64,000 nucleotides of DNA, from the NCBI RefSeq assembly GCF_002355155.1, contig NZ_AP017369.1, positions 186,001 to 250,000 on the forward strand. The letters are read 5' to 3'. The DNA is from Corynebacterium suranareeae (lineage in GTDB: Bacteria > Actinomycetota > Actinomycetes > Mycobacteriales > Mycobacteriaceae). The notes beneath the pieces were generated by a model that was not told the DNA's origin, made no database searches, and saw only the letters and a list, made by a program, of their open reading frames with translations. The position numbers were made by a program, and so were the translations under genes. Shown here in pieces: positions 1 to 7,648 of this stretch; within the stretch, counting starts at the first letter, position 1, and every line of letters starts with the position of its first letter.

Positions 1-63
1 ACGCAGCTTGAACAAGATCCCATCCATGACCCGCAGCGTGAACCACTCAAGGTCACCGAATAA
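1..63 (+). CDS. C-terminal end of an unidentified protein
   Basis: An open frame enters from the left edge and ends in TAA at 61-63. The visible tail is polar and charged (ends REPLKVTE) and is too short to name a family. It lies 79 bases upstream of the ferredoxin gene on the same strand, so it may belong to the same transcription unit. The C-rich spacer between them holds no clear terminator. Confidence 0.45.
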   Translation, partial: TQLEQDPIHDPQREPLKVTE

Positions 64-142
64 CCCCTCCCAGACCGGGCTCCACACCAGGCCCCAGACC
101 GAGCCCCACATATTAAGAAAATACAAAAGATAGGAGAAAACA

Positions 143-454
143 ATGCCAAACATAACGTTTGTTTTTGATGACACTGAGAAAGTAGTCGAAGCCAAAGACG
201 GCCAATCTTTGATGCGAGCCGCAGTAGAGCACGATATCCCCGGAATCATCGCGGAATGTGGCGGTGAAATGAGTTGTGCCACCTGCCATGTGTGGCTCCA
301 AGGTGACGTTGCCCAGGAGGTTCCACAGGCAACATTTGATGAGGAAGACATGTTAGAGATCGTGGATAATCTCTGCGATAAATCCCGCCTGAGCTGCCAA
401 GTTGTTCTTACTCCTGAGCTTGCTGGCCTCCGCGCATTTGTTCCAGGTGAATAA
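143..454 (+). CDS. [2Fe-2S] ferredoxin, putidaredoxin/terpredoxin type
   Basis: This 103-residue protein is an electron carrier of the adrenodoxin/putidaredoxin class, which passes electrons from an NAD(P)H-dependent reductase to a cytochrome P450. The cluster ligands are visible as Cys39, Cys45 and Cys48 (CX5CX2C) and Cys85 in SRLSC. Length is normal for the family. AGGAGA sits a few bases before the ATG. The reductase gene begins one base after the stop, so the two are co-translated. No P450 lies in this operon within the window. The best candidate partner is the CYP108-like P450 at 24585-25904, because P450terp uses a ferredoxin of this type (inference). Confidence 0.93.
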   Translation: MPNITFVFDDTEKVVEAKDGQSLMRAAVEHDIPGIIAECGGEMSCATCHVWLQGDVAQEVPQATFDEEDMLEIVDNLCDKSRLSCQVVLTPELAGLRAFVPGE

Positions 455-455
455 C

Positions 456-1697
456 ATGGCTGCACAATATTTTGATGTCATTATCGTTGGGGCTGGTCAG
501 GGAGGTGTTACTGTCGCCACGGAGCTGCATCGACAAGGTTTTGAGGGCAGCATCGCGATTTTAAGCTCAGAGTCCATCCAGCCCTATGAGTTACCTCCGC
601 TATCTAAAGGGTTTTTCTCCGGGGAGCAATCCTATGCGGACATCACGTTTAAAGGCCAAGATTTTTGGGATGATTCTCCGATCACTTTGAAGCTCAACAG
701 CCGTGTGATTGAGGTGGACGCAAAAACAAAAAGTCTCACCACCGAGGCTGGCGAAACCTTCAGCTATGACCGTCTGGTGTGGGCTACTGGTGGGCGTGCT
801 CGTATGCTTCCTTTGCCTGGTCATGAACTTGCTGGCGTGCATACGGTGCGTCGGCTTGAGGATGCACTTGCGTTGAAGTCAATCGCTGAAACTGCCAATA
901 GTGCGGTGATCATTGGCGGCGGTTATATCGGGCTTGAGGCGGCCTCGGCGTTGCGCAAGAAATCTCTCGATGTCACGGTGATTGAGGTGCAGGATCGTCT
1001 GCTTGGGCGCGTGACCAGCCCGGAGATCTCCGAATATTTCCACCAATTGCATACCTCCCATGGCGTGCGGGTGTTGCTCAATACCGGAGTTGCTGAGATT
1101 GTTGGTGCCGCTGACGTGGTCAGCGGAGTCCGGCTTGCCAGTGGGGAGCTTATCGACGCCGACTTGGTGATCATTGGAGTGGGCATTATTCCCAATATTG
1201 ACGCTCTCGAAAAAGCGGGTGCCTCCACGAGCAATGGCGTAAACGTTGATGAATTCTGTCGAACGAGCTTGCCTGATGTGTGGGCTATCGGTGATATTGC
1301 ATCGCATCACAATCGTTTTGCTGGTCGTACCATGCGAGTGGAATCAGTCAACAATGCCACAGCTCAAGCAAAGACCGTGGTGTCTGATCTTCTTGGCACT
1401 CCAGTTCCTTATGACACCGTTCCGTGGTTTTGGTCCAACCAATACGATGTCAAGCTTAAAACCGTGGGCATCCTCAGCGATGACGTCCAGGTAATAATCC
1501 GAGGGTCTATTGATCTTCATGAATTCAGCGCAATTTATCTCCGCAATGGAGAACTAGTTGCTATGGACTGCGTTAACCGCCCCAAGGACTTTGTTGAGGG
1601 CAGAAAAATGTTGGCTGGCTCCGTGAAATTAGACCCTGCGGTGCTCTGCGATATTAATCGGCCTCTTCGTTCCGCCATCCTCGAACCTATCAGTTAG
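456..1697 (+). CDS. Ferredoxin reductase (FAD/NAD-dependent)
   Basis: The 413-residue protein is a class I P450-system ferredoxin reductase of the putidaredoxin-reductase type. It has an N-terminal FAD Rossmann motif (VGAGQGG), a central NAD-binding motif (GGGYIGLEAA) around residue 155, and the FAD-contacting WAIGDIA near residue 285. The ATG at 456 is preferred over an upstream start at 402: it follows the ferredoxin stop by one base and leads straight into the FAD motif, while the 18-residue extension is unlike the family. It should reduce the ferredoxin encoded just upstream. A second reductase of the same family lies at 13313-14491. Confidence 0.92.
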   Translation: MAAQYFDVIIVGAGQGGVTVATELHRQGFEGSIAILSSESIQPYELPPLSKGFFSGEQSYADITFKGQDFWDDSPITLKLNSRVIEVDAKTKSLTTEAGETFSYDRLVWATGGRARMLPLPGHELAGVHTVRRLEDALALKSIAETANSAVIIGGGYIGLEAASALRKKSLDVTVIEVQDRLLGRVTSPEISEYFHQLHTSHGVRVLLNTGVAEIVGAADVVSGVRLASGELIDADLVIIGVGIIPNIDALEKAGASTSNGVNVDEFCRTSLPDVWAIGDIASHHNRFAGRTMRVESVNNATAQAKTVVSDLLGTPVPYDTVPWFWSNQYDVKLKTVGILSDDVQVIIRGSIDLHEFSAIYLRNGELVAMDCVNRPKDFVEGRKMLAGSVKLDPAVLCDINRPLRSAILEPIS

Positions 1698-1706
1698 GAA
1701 AACCTC

Positions 1707-2657
1707 ATGTCCCTATCAAAGTCAGCTCGCCTGCGCGCACTCTTTGAAAGCAAAGAAACAACAATCATGCCATTTGGCACCCTGCCCATGCATGCTCAAA
1801 TGGCAGAAAAGGCTGGTTTTCCAGCATTTGAAGTATCGGGCGGAATGAGCTCCTGGTGGGTCGGCGGTGTTGCCGATGTCGGGTGGCTCACCATGACTGA
1901 GGTGGTCGCACATTGCAAAACCATTGCCGCATCAGTGGATATTCCGATCTTCTGTGATGCTGATACCGGTTATGGAAGCGCCATTAACGCACGCCGCACT
2001 GTCCAAGAATTCATCCAGGCTGGCATTGCGGGTATTCATATCGAAGATCAGCTTGAGCCGAAAAAAGCTGGCGGACAGGCTGGAATTGCGTTGGTCTCTG
2101 ATGAGGAAGCCATTGGGCGAATCAACGCAGCGTGTGATGCTCGCGATGAGATGGATAAGGATTTTGTCATTGTTGCCCGCACCGATGGATATGGAGCTGA
2201 AGGCGGAAGCTTGGAAGAAGCTATTCGACGCGGCAAGCTCTATGCCGAAGAAACCGGCGCAGACTGCATCTTCTATGAAGGACTGCGCACGTGGGAAGAA
2301 GTAAGAATTGCCAATGAAGAAACCCCAGGACCGTCCTATTGCATTGCTTCACGGCATGCCGGCCCCACGCCTTCAGTGAAGGAACTGACGGAGATGGGTC
2401 AAGCAATTCAGATTGCTCCATTTATTCTTCCCGGGGTCCAAGAAGTATGGAGGCTTCTCCTTGAGCTCAAAAACACCGGTGAACTGGCACCAATTGATGC
2501 GTACAATGCACAGGCGTTTGATCGTCTTGGGGAAGAAGACTACGTGGGATTTGGCGATGTGTTTGTGAAGCCAAGTTATGAGGACGTTCGTAAGTGGGAA
2601 GAGGCATATTATCCTGCAGAGAAGCAGCGCGACTATGTAAACACGATTCACGATTGA
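1707..2657 (+). CDS. Isocitrate lyase/PEP mutase family enzyme lacking the usual Cys
   Basis: This 316-residue protein belongs to the ICL/PEP mutase superfamily, whose members cleave or form C-C or C-P bonds next to a carboxylate using Mg2+. The metal-loop motif DADTGYG and the following IEDQ are present. In (methyl)isocitrate lyases the gating loop reads KKCGH or KRCGH with a catalytic Cys; here it is KKAGG, with Ala in that place. That argues against a plain methylisocitrate lyase and suggests a decarboxylase, hydrolase or mutase type of activity, or another proton donor. It starts 9 bases after the reductase stop. The exact substrate cannot be read from sequence. Confidence 0.82.
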   Translation: MSLSKSARLRALFESKETTIMPFGTLPMHAQMAEKAGFPAFEVSGGMSSWWVGGVADVGWLTMTEVVAHCKTIAASVDIPIFCDADTGYGSAINARRTVQEFIQAGIAGIHIEDQLEPKKAGGQAGIALVSDEEAIGRINAACDARDEMDKDFVIVARTDGYGAEGGSLEEAIRRGKLYAEETGADCIFYEGLRTWEEVRIANEETPGPSYCIASRHAGPTPSVKELTEMGQAIQIAPFILPGVQEVWRLLLELKNTGELAPIDAYNAQAFDRLGEEDYVGFGDVFVKPSYEDVRKWEEAYYPAEKQRDYVNTIHD

Positions 2658-2667
2658 TGGATGATTA

Positions 2668-4062
2668 GTGGTTGAAATGAAAAAACAGAGCAAGAGCGCT
2701 GGTCCCATTGCGATCGGTGCTCTTGTTTTGGGTTGCTTGGTGGCGGGGTTATTGCAAACAATCGTGTTGCAGATTCAAGATGATTTTCCTGAACTTCTTC
2801 AAGCGCCCCGTGAAGTAACCGGATGGATCGTCACGATAACCATCCTCGCTGCGTGCGCCTTCTCCCCGGTGTCATCACGGTTGGGCGACATGCTGGGAAG
2901 GAAAAACGTCATCGTGGGATTGCTGTTCATTATGGCTGCGGGCTCACTCGTATCAGCAATGGCACCGAATGTGTGGGTGCTTATTGTGGGTCGAGCTTTT
3001 CAAGGTCTAGCAATTGGGGTTATTCCGCTCGCAATTTCGGTGATGAAGGACATTGTGGCGCCAGAAAAACTTGGCGGTGCCATTGCCCTAGCCTCCGGCA
3101 CACTGGGGATTGGTAGTGCCCTGGGATTGCCTATCGGTGCAGTAATCAATGAAGCGACAAGCTGGCGAGGAATCTTCTGGACATGTTTCATTTTGGGCAT
3201 TCTTGCAGCATGCGCTATTTATTTCACAGTTCCAGCAACCCAAATGAGGGCATCGGGATCTTTTGATGTTGTGGGGGCAGTGGGATTAGGACTTGGAGTT
3301 ACTGCGCTGCTCATTGGTTTGGCGCAATCCTTATCATGGGGCTGGCTTGCTGCCCCAACGCTATTTACCCTCGGCGCGGGGATAGGCATTTTAGCGTTGA
3401 CCATGGTGCACCTATTTAAAAAGCGGGAGCCCATCATTGATATTCGGGCATCGTTAAGCTCTCGAGTTTTATTAACCAATATGGCTGCGCTGTTGATGAA
3501 CTTTTCTATGATGGGCGTCAATATTGTCTTCCCACAATTGATGGCTCTTCCAGCTGATGCTCCCGCAGGATTAGGCGTTGACCGTGTTATTTCAGGATTA
3601 GTCATGATGACCTCGGGTGTTATTACCGCGCTGGCTACTCCCTTGATCGCGCGCCTGAGCTCTCGCTTCGGACCGAAGAACCTCATGCTGTTGGGCACCG
3701 TGATTGTGGCCATCAGCATTTGCTCAAGCTTGTTTATCCCATGGAGTTCGGGCCTCATCTTTGCCATCAATGTGGGATTAGGCCTTGGGTTCGGAATGGC
3801 TTTTGCCTCCATGCCACAGATCATCATGGAATCCGTTGATCGCAGCAGGTCGGCGGCAGCCAATGGCGTGAATGCTCAACTTCGATTTTTTGGTACAGCG
3901 ATGGCATCAGCAGTGATCGCGGCTGTCCTTGCTAAGTGGTCCGTTCCTTTTGGGGATGGAACCGTTCCCACCGAGGCGGGAACGTATCTGGCCATTGGTT
4001 TATGCTCAGCGGGAGCGGTGCTAGCGGTTATTTTAAGTGCGCTTATCCCTACGAAGGATTGA
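2668..4062 (+). CDS. MFS drug/metabolite transporter (EmrB/QacA-like)
   Basis: A 464-residue integral membrane protein of the major facilitator superfamily, probably with 14 helices. It carries the loop 2-3 signature [12 protein letters not shown] and a motif-C-like glycine-rich stretch. The likely start is GTG 2668, 10 bases after the lyase gene; ATG 2677 is a possible alternative. Its place at the end of the ferredoxin-reductase-lyase operon suggests transport of the pathway compound. The stop codon TGA (4060-4062) overlaps by two bases the sequence that forms the end of the convergent panC pseudogene, an unusual junction discussed in the findings. Confidence 0.85.
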   Translation: MVEMKKQSKSAGPIAIGALVLGCLVAGLLQTIVLQIQDDFPELLQAPREVTGWIVTITILAACAFSPVSSRLGDMLGRKNVIVGLLFIMAAGSLVSAMAPNVWVLIVGRAFQGLAIGVIPLAISVMKDIVAPEKLGGAIALASGTLGIGSALGLPIGAVINEATSWRGIFWTCFILGILAACAIYFTVPATQMRASGSFDVVGAVGLGLGVTALLIGLAQSLSWGWLAAPTLFTLGAGIGILALTMVHLFKKREPIIDIRASLSSRVLLTNMAALLMNFSMMGVNIVFPQLMALPADAPAGLGVDRVISGLVMMTSGVITALATPLIARLSSRFGPKNLMLLGTVIVAISICSSLFIPWSSGLIFAINVGLGLGFGMAFASMPQIIMESVDRSRSAAANGVNAQLRFFGTAMASAVIAAVLAKWSVPFGDGTVPTEAGTYLAIGLCSAGAVLAVILSALIPTKD

Positions 4063-4879
4063 GCTCGATATTGTCGATCAACCGCACGGGACCAACGCGA
4101 ATGGCAGCAACCGCAATGGCGGGAGCTTCCACGATATTGGTGCTTATGGGATTTAATGTGGCAGCGTCCACCACTTCCACGTGATCAAGCTCCACTCCGG
4201 GGGACTGCCTGAGGCTATCGCGAATGCCGTCGAGATTGAGCGGCTCGTGATTGGCACAGCGTTGTGCAAGTTCCTGAAGAGCACGGGGAAGAACAAGGGC
4301 GTCTTTGCGGTTGGCCTCGGAAAGGCGCTGGTTGCGGCTAGATTCTGCAAGTCCGTCCTTAGCACGAATGATGGGTACGGAACAGATTTCCACGGGGAAA
4401 TTGAGATCGGAAACCAGGCGACGGATGATGGCAACCTGTTGGGCATCTTTTTGCCCAAAATAGGCGCGTTCGGGACGGATAAGGTTGAAGGGTTTGGCCA
4501 CCACGGTGGCTACGCCGTCTAAGTGCCCGGGACGGCTGGCACCCTCCAGTTTTGATCCCATTTCTCCAGTGCGAACCCACAGTATGGGGTGGGAATCTGG
4601 ATACGTTTCTTCCACCGAGGGGGGCAAAAACATAGTCAACGCCTGCGGATTCGAGGAGAGCCAGGTCAGCGTCGAGTTGGCGTGGATAGTCGCGGTAATC
4701 ATCGCAATCACCGAGATTGTCAAACTGCAGCGGATTAACAAAGATGCTGCATACCACAACTGCGCCAGTGGTTTTAGCTGCATTAATCAGCGATAAGTGT
4801 CCCTGGTGGGGTGGGGACAAGAGAGATGGAGCGCTGGGGGAGGGCGTCGAAAAGCTCTTTTAGTGGTGAGAACCTGCAT
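4049..4879 (-). pseudogene. panC: panC pseudogene (diverged pantothenate synthetase copy)
   Basis: Read on the minus strand this is clearly pantothenate synthetase, closely resembling the intact panC at 46508-47347 (blocks such as [23 protein letters not shown] and SSRNQRLS). It is not functional. The reading frame changes near the start codon (AAAAGAGC against AAAAAGGCG in the intact gene), a second shift with a small deletion removes the TMGALH region, and one extra C in a run of six at about 4621-4626 shifts the frame after VFAP. The original stop is lost, so the frame runs on to 4049 into the neighbouring MFS gene. Divergence from the intact copy is considerable, so this is an old or foreign copy, not a recent duplication. 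Confidence 0.9.
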
Positions 4880-4906
4880 CAGTAGGACTCCGCTTCGCAG
4901 GGAAAG
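4879..4906 (-). pseudogene. panB: Remnant of the 3' end of panB
   Basis: Just upstream of the panC pseudogene start, the minus strand reads as the last few codons of panB, ending Glu-Ser-Tyr-stop. The stop overlaps the panC ATG by one base (TGATG), exactly as in the intact pair (Glu-Ser-Phe-stop, TAATG). Homology then stops at about 4905, where a carboxymuconolactone-decarboxylase-like frame begins. The rest of panB is missing. Confidence 0.7.
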
Positions 4907-5359
4907 CAGCATTTTCCACTGGTAGCTGAAGACGGCTCACTCAATGGTCCCTTCAATGCTTTTCTTCTAGCACCCGGAGTTGGAGCAGCTGTTCAAGAAT
5001 TGGGTAGCGCCATTAGATTCCGCTCTGACCTTTGTGAGCGTTCCAGAGAAATTGCAATCTTGGTGGTCGCGGCAGAATGGAATAGTGATTTTGAGCGTGA
5101 TTCCCATGAGGCGATTGCTCGTTCTCTTGGTATTACCGAGGCTGAACTAGGTGGAATCCGCAAACATAATTTCTCAATGCTCAACGAGGGGGAAGCCCTC
5201 ATTGCGGAAGTGACCAGGCAATTACTGGCGGGAGACCTTGATGATCACCAGTGGAAAAAGGCTACAAAGCACCTGAGAACTTCAACGCTCTTCGAGCTTT
5301 CTACCCTCGTAGGCTATTACTCGATGCTCGCTCTTCAGCTACGAGTGTTCCGGGTGTAA
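4907..5359 (+). pseudogene. 5'-truncated carboxymuconolactone decarboxylase-like gene
   Basis: The frame reads DGSLNGPFNAFLLAPGVG, then RSREIAILVVAAEWNSDFE and a helical C-terminus, the pattern of the AhpD/carboxymuconolactone decarboxylase family. About 150 residues remain. The N-terminal roughly 30-40 residues are absent because the frame begins directly at the panB remnant, and no ATG lies at the expected place. A TTG at 5000 could start a shorter product, but that would lose part of the fold. Its original role was probably in the catabolic gene set around it (inference). Confidence 0.75.
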
Positions 5360-5387
5360 CGGCAATCCTTAAACGGTGTTTTTAGAG

Positions 5388-5425
5388 GCGCTTCAGCATA
5401 AATGCTCATATGTTGAAGCGCTTTT
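5388..5425 (+). terminator. Rho-independent terminator
   Basis: A 13-bp stem (5388-5400 with 5409-5421, one G-T pair) closes an 8-base loop and is followed by TTTT. It ends transcription from the truncated decarboxylase-like gene. The 3' arm overlaps one copy of the repeated 11-mer GCTTTTCGACG (5420-5430). Confidence 0.75.
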
Positions 5426-5483
5426 CGACGTTTACTTACGGTCATTGAACGTTGAGTCTCGTGGACATCTGCCGATTGCAGCA

Positions 5484-6053
5484 TTAAGAGATCCTAGGCC
5501 TTCCTTTCTTTCCGCTCACGATGGGATCATTGGGAATCCAAAACCTCAATGGGGCATCGGCATTCTTTGAGATTCCGATGCGTGAGCCCCGTACCCACTC
5601 AGGGTGAGTTGAGGGTTCAACCAAGGTGAAATCCTGGCCGTTGATGGGTGCGTGGTTATCGTCGATGTTCAGGTCGAGGGTTTTCCCGAGGTTGCCGGGT
5701 CCTTGGGCAAGACGATGATGGAGGATTCCTGGGCGCCGTTTCGCAGCAATGTCTATGCCATCAACAACTTCGCCAGCGCGGAGAAGAACTCCTTGTCCTG
5801 TGCCTTCTGGGGCGCACACAATATTGCCAGCCCGGTGAATGCCGTAGGAGATATACACGTACTTGTGTCCGCCTGGTCCGAACATGGCAGCATTGCGTGG
5901 TGTTTTCCCTTTGTGAGTGTGAGCTGCGGCGTCATCTGCTCCTAAGTAGGCTTCTACCTCGGTGATTCTGATGGTCACGCCAGCATGGGTGAATAGGCAC
6001 CCCAATAATTGCGGGGCAACTTCATCAGCGGTGTCAAGGAAATTGATAGCCAT
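5484..6053 (-). CDS. 3-methyladenine DNA glycosylase, first copy
   Basis: A 189-residue protein of the AAG/MPG family, which removes alkylated purines in base excision repair. The family core is intact: RITEVEAYLG with the catalytic Glu, KTPRNAAMFGPGG, YVYISYGIH and GTGQGVLLRAGE. Length is normal. A paralogue about 70% identical by eye lies at 53834-54403 in the same orientation. Here the gene sits beside a panC pseudogene, also with a paralogue beside the second copy, so the two glycosylases seem to be part of a duplicated or imported panC-mpg segment. No frameshift is visible, so this copy may be active. Confidence 0.9.
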   Translation of the reverse strand: MAINFLDTADEVAPQLLGCLFTHAGVTIRITEVEAYLGADDAAAHTHKGKTPRNAAMFGPGGHKYVYISYGIHRAGNIVCAPEGTGQGVLLRAGEVVDGIDIAAKRRPGILHHRLAQGPGNLGKTLDLNIDDNHAPINGQDFTLVEPSTHPEWVRGSRIGISKNADAPLRFWIPNDPIVSGKKGRPRIS

Positions 6054-6120
6054 GGGCTTGATTCTTTCATGCTGAATGTTTCATGAGGGTGCATCCTGCT
6101 CACAGTTTTAGGATGTTTCT

Positions 6121-6690
6121 ATGACATTGTCTGTTGCAGAAGCCATTAAAACTCGCCGTGCTACTCGTCGTTATACCTCAGAAATTCCTAGTGATGCGGT
6201 GTTGGACCGCATTGTTAATTTAGCTCTTGAGGCGCCGAGTGCCTTTAATGCGCAGCAGCGTGATCTGGTGGTGGTAACAGATCAGAGAGTGAAGGAAAAA
6301 CTGTTTTAGGTCTCGCGTCAACGGCAGTTTTTGGATGCGCCCGTGGTGTTTGTTGCGGTGGCGCGGGTGGAAAACCAACCGGCGGGCTTAGAAGAATTAC
6401 TTGGTCCACAGCGTGCTGAGCGGGTTCAAGGATTTTTGGCTAATCGCTCGCCGGAGGGAGCTCGTGAGGCAGCAATCAAGGATGCCAGTTTATTGGTGGG
6501 TTTTGTGCTGATCGCGACGCCAGCGGAAGGACTGGTTACAAACCCCACAACGGGTTGAGAGGAAGAGGGTGTTAAGGAAGCTTTGGGAATTGGTGGACGT
6601 GCAGATCGCACTACAGCTTTGGTGATTGCGGCTGGTTTTCCTGATGAACTCCCCGAGCATCCTGGTCGAAGCCACGCGCGAAGTTCCTGA
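6121..6690 (+). pseudogene. Nitroreductase-family pseudogene with two nonsense codons
   Basis: One continuous frame reads as an FMN-dependent nitroreductase: AIKTRRATRRYT at the start, LEAPSAFNAQQ, and a late GIGGRADRTTALV segment. It is interrupted by TAG at 6307-6309 and by TGA at 6556-6558; the second lies where related proteins have Trp (GGT TGG GAG changed to GGT TGA GAG). The C-terminus also drifts after EHPGR. Homology continues in the same frame after both stops, so these are nonsense mutations and not gene ends. Confidence 0.85.
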
Positions 6691-6704
6691 GAAATACAAA
6701 AAGG

Positions 6705-7235
6705 ATGCTTGAGCAGGGCGCCGATATCAATGTTCGTGACACGGAAGGCAACACACCGCTGCACGTGCACTCAAGGGATTGGAATTTATCGCCTGATCTC
6801 TTGCTCCGCTGCGGTGCTGATGTTCACGCCGTGAATAATGATGGTGAAAGCGTTGCCTATGGTGCTGCGTTTTTCCCTGAGAACCTCACCAAGCTTATCG
6901 ACGCCGGCGCTGACCCCTTTTCTCGCGCCAACGACGGAAGCACCGCTTTGCCACGCGTGCTGCGCAGTGCTGATACCGGCCAAATTTCCGAGCTTGCTGA
7001 GATCACCGTGCTGCTCACCGAAACTGAATTCACCGAGGAAGAATTACAAGAAGCCCAGGAACTCATCATCCGGCTCGGTGAGAAATTTGAAGATATCCGT
7101 GAGGCCTACAACGAAGAATCAGTGGATGATGCAGCCCAGAACATGATCTGGCTATACAACCGTTTTGAGATTCCCGAAGAACTACGCGCCAGCACACCCC
7201 AACGTCATGATGGCATCTCACGTATTGAATTGTAG
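6705..7235 (+). CDS. Ankyrin-repeat protein, possibly 5'-truncated
   Basis: The 176-residue product begins inside an ankyrin repeat: EQGADINVRDTEGNTPLH, then a second unit with RCGADVHAVNNDGES and a third with DAGADPFSRANDGSTAL. The C-terminal half is acidic and probably helical. Ankyrin repeats bind proteins; no catalytic domain is visible. Starting in mid-repeat directly after a pseudogene suggests that the real 5' end is lost, and the same frame stays open upstream of the ATG without a good start. Function unknown. Confidence 0.65.
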   Translation: MLEQGADINVRDTEGNTPLHVHSRDWNLSPDLLLRCGADVHAVNNDGESVAYGAAFFPENLTKLIDAGADPFSRANDGSTALPRVLRSADTGQISELAEITVLLTETEFTEEELQEAQELIIRLGEKFEDIREAYNEESVDDAAQNMIWLYNRFEIPEELRASTPQRHDGISRIEL

Positions 7236-7279
7236 GAGAGTCGTGGCAAGAACGTTTTATTGCCGGATGGGATTATCTT

Positions 7280-7600
7280 GTGCCTGCCATGAGATATGCA
7301 AAAACTCTGCAGGGTGAGACCATCCGCATTGCTGGACGTGTTTCTGATGAATTCCACGGCAACGACGGTATTAACTGGGAAAAAGACTACAAAAAGATGG
7401 TCAAATCTTTGCTTGCTATCACTGCCGAAGGCAATCCACTACCTGACCCCATGCGCGAAGAGCTGGAAGCAGCCGTCAAACATGTGAAAAAGGGCGAGCC
7501 ATCCGATGCTGATATTGATACGCTTCCACGTATTGCTACCGTATGGGTGAGGGCAAACCCTGATCCCATTCCCATGTGGGATGCAGAATATCGCCGTTAA
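7280..7600 (+). CDS. Hypothetical protein, 106 aa
   Basis: A short open frame between the ankyrin gene and the helicase. GTG 7280 is the first usable start, but the frame is open and protein-like upstream to 7229 (reading SWQERFIAGWDYL), so the N-terminus may be truncated. The product has a charged helical middle and a C-terminal TVWVRANPDPIPMWDAEYRR. I do not recognise the family. Confidence 0.45.
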   Translation: MPAMRYAKTLQGETIRIAGRVSDEFHGNDGINWEKDYKKMVKSLLAITAEGNPLPDPMREELEAAVKHVKKGEPSDADIDTLPRIATVWVRANPDPIPMWDAEYRR

Positions 7601-7648
7601 TTAATTGTTGAGTTTTCAGAGATCTGCGAGAGAAAAGAATTCCAGTAC

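Noticed and set aside
402..455. Upstream extension of the ferredoxin reductase
   Set aside because: The extra 18 residues overlap the ferredoxin gene and do not fit the family; ATG 456 is right after the ferredoxin stop.
3219..3863. 214-codon minus-strand frame
   Set aside because: It is the complement of the MFS gene at 2668-4062 and has a biased composition without recognisable domains.
4049..4783. An intact second pantothenate synthetase
   Set aside because: The long minus-strand frame lacks the true N-terminus; the HxGH region is in another frame and a C-run shift and a deletion separate the parts.
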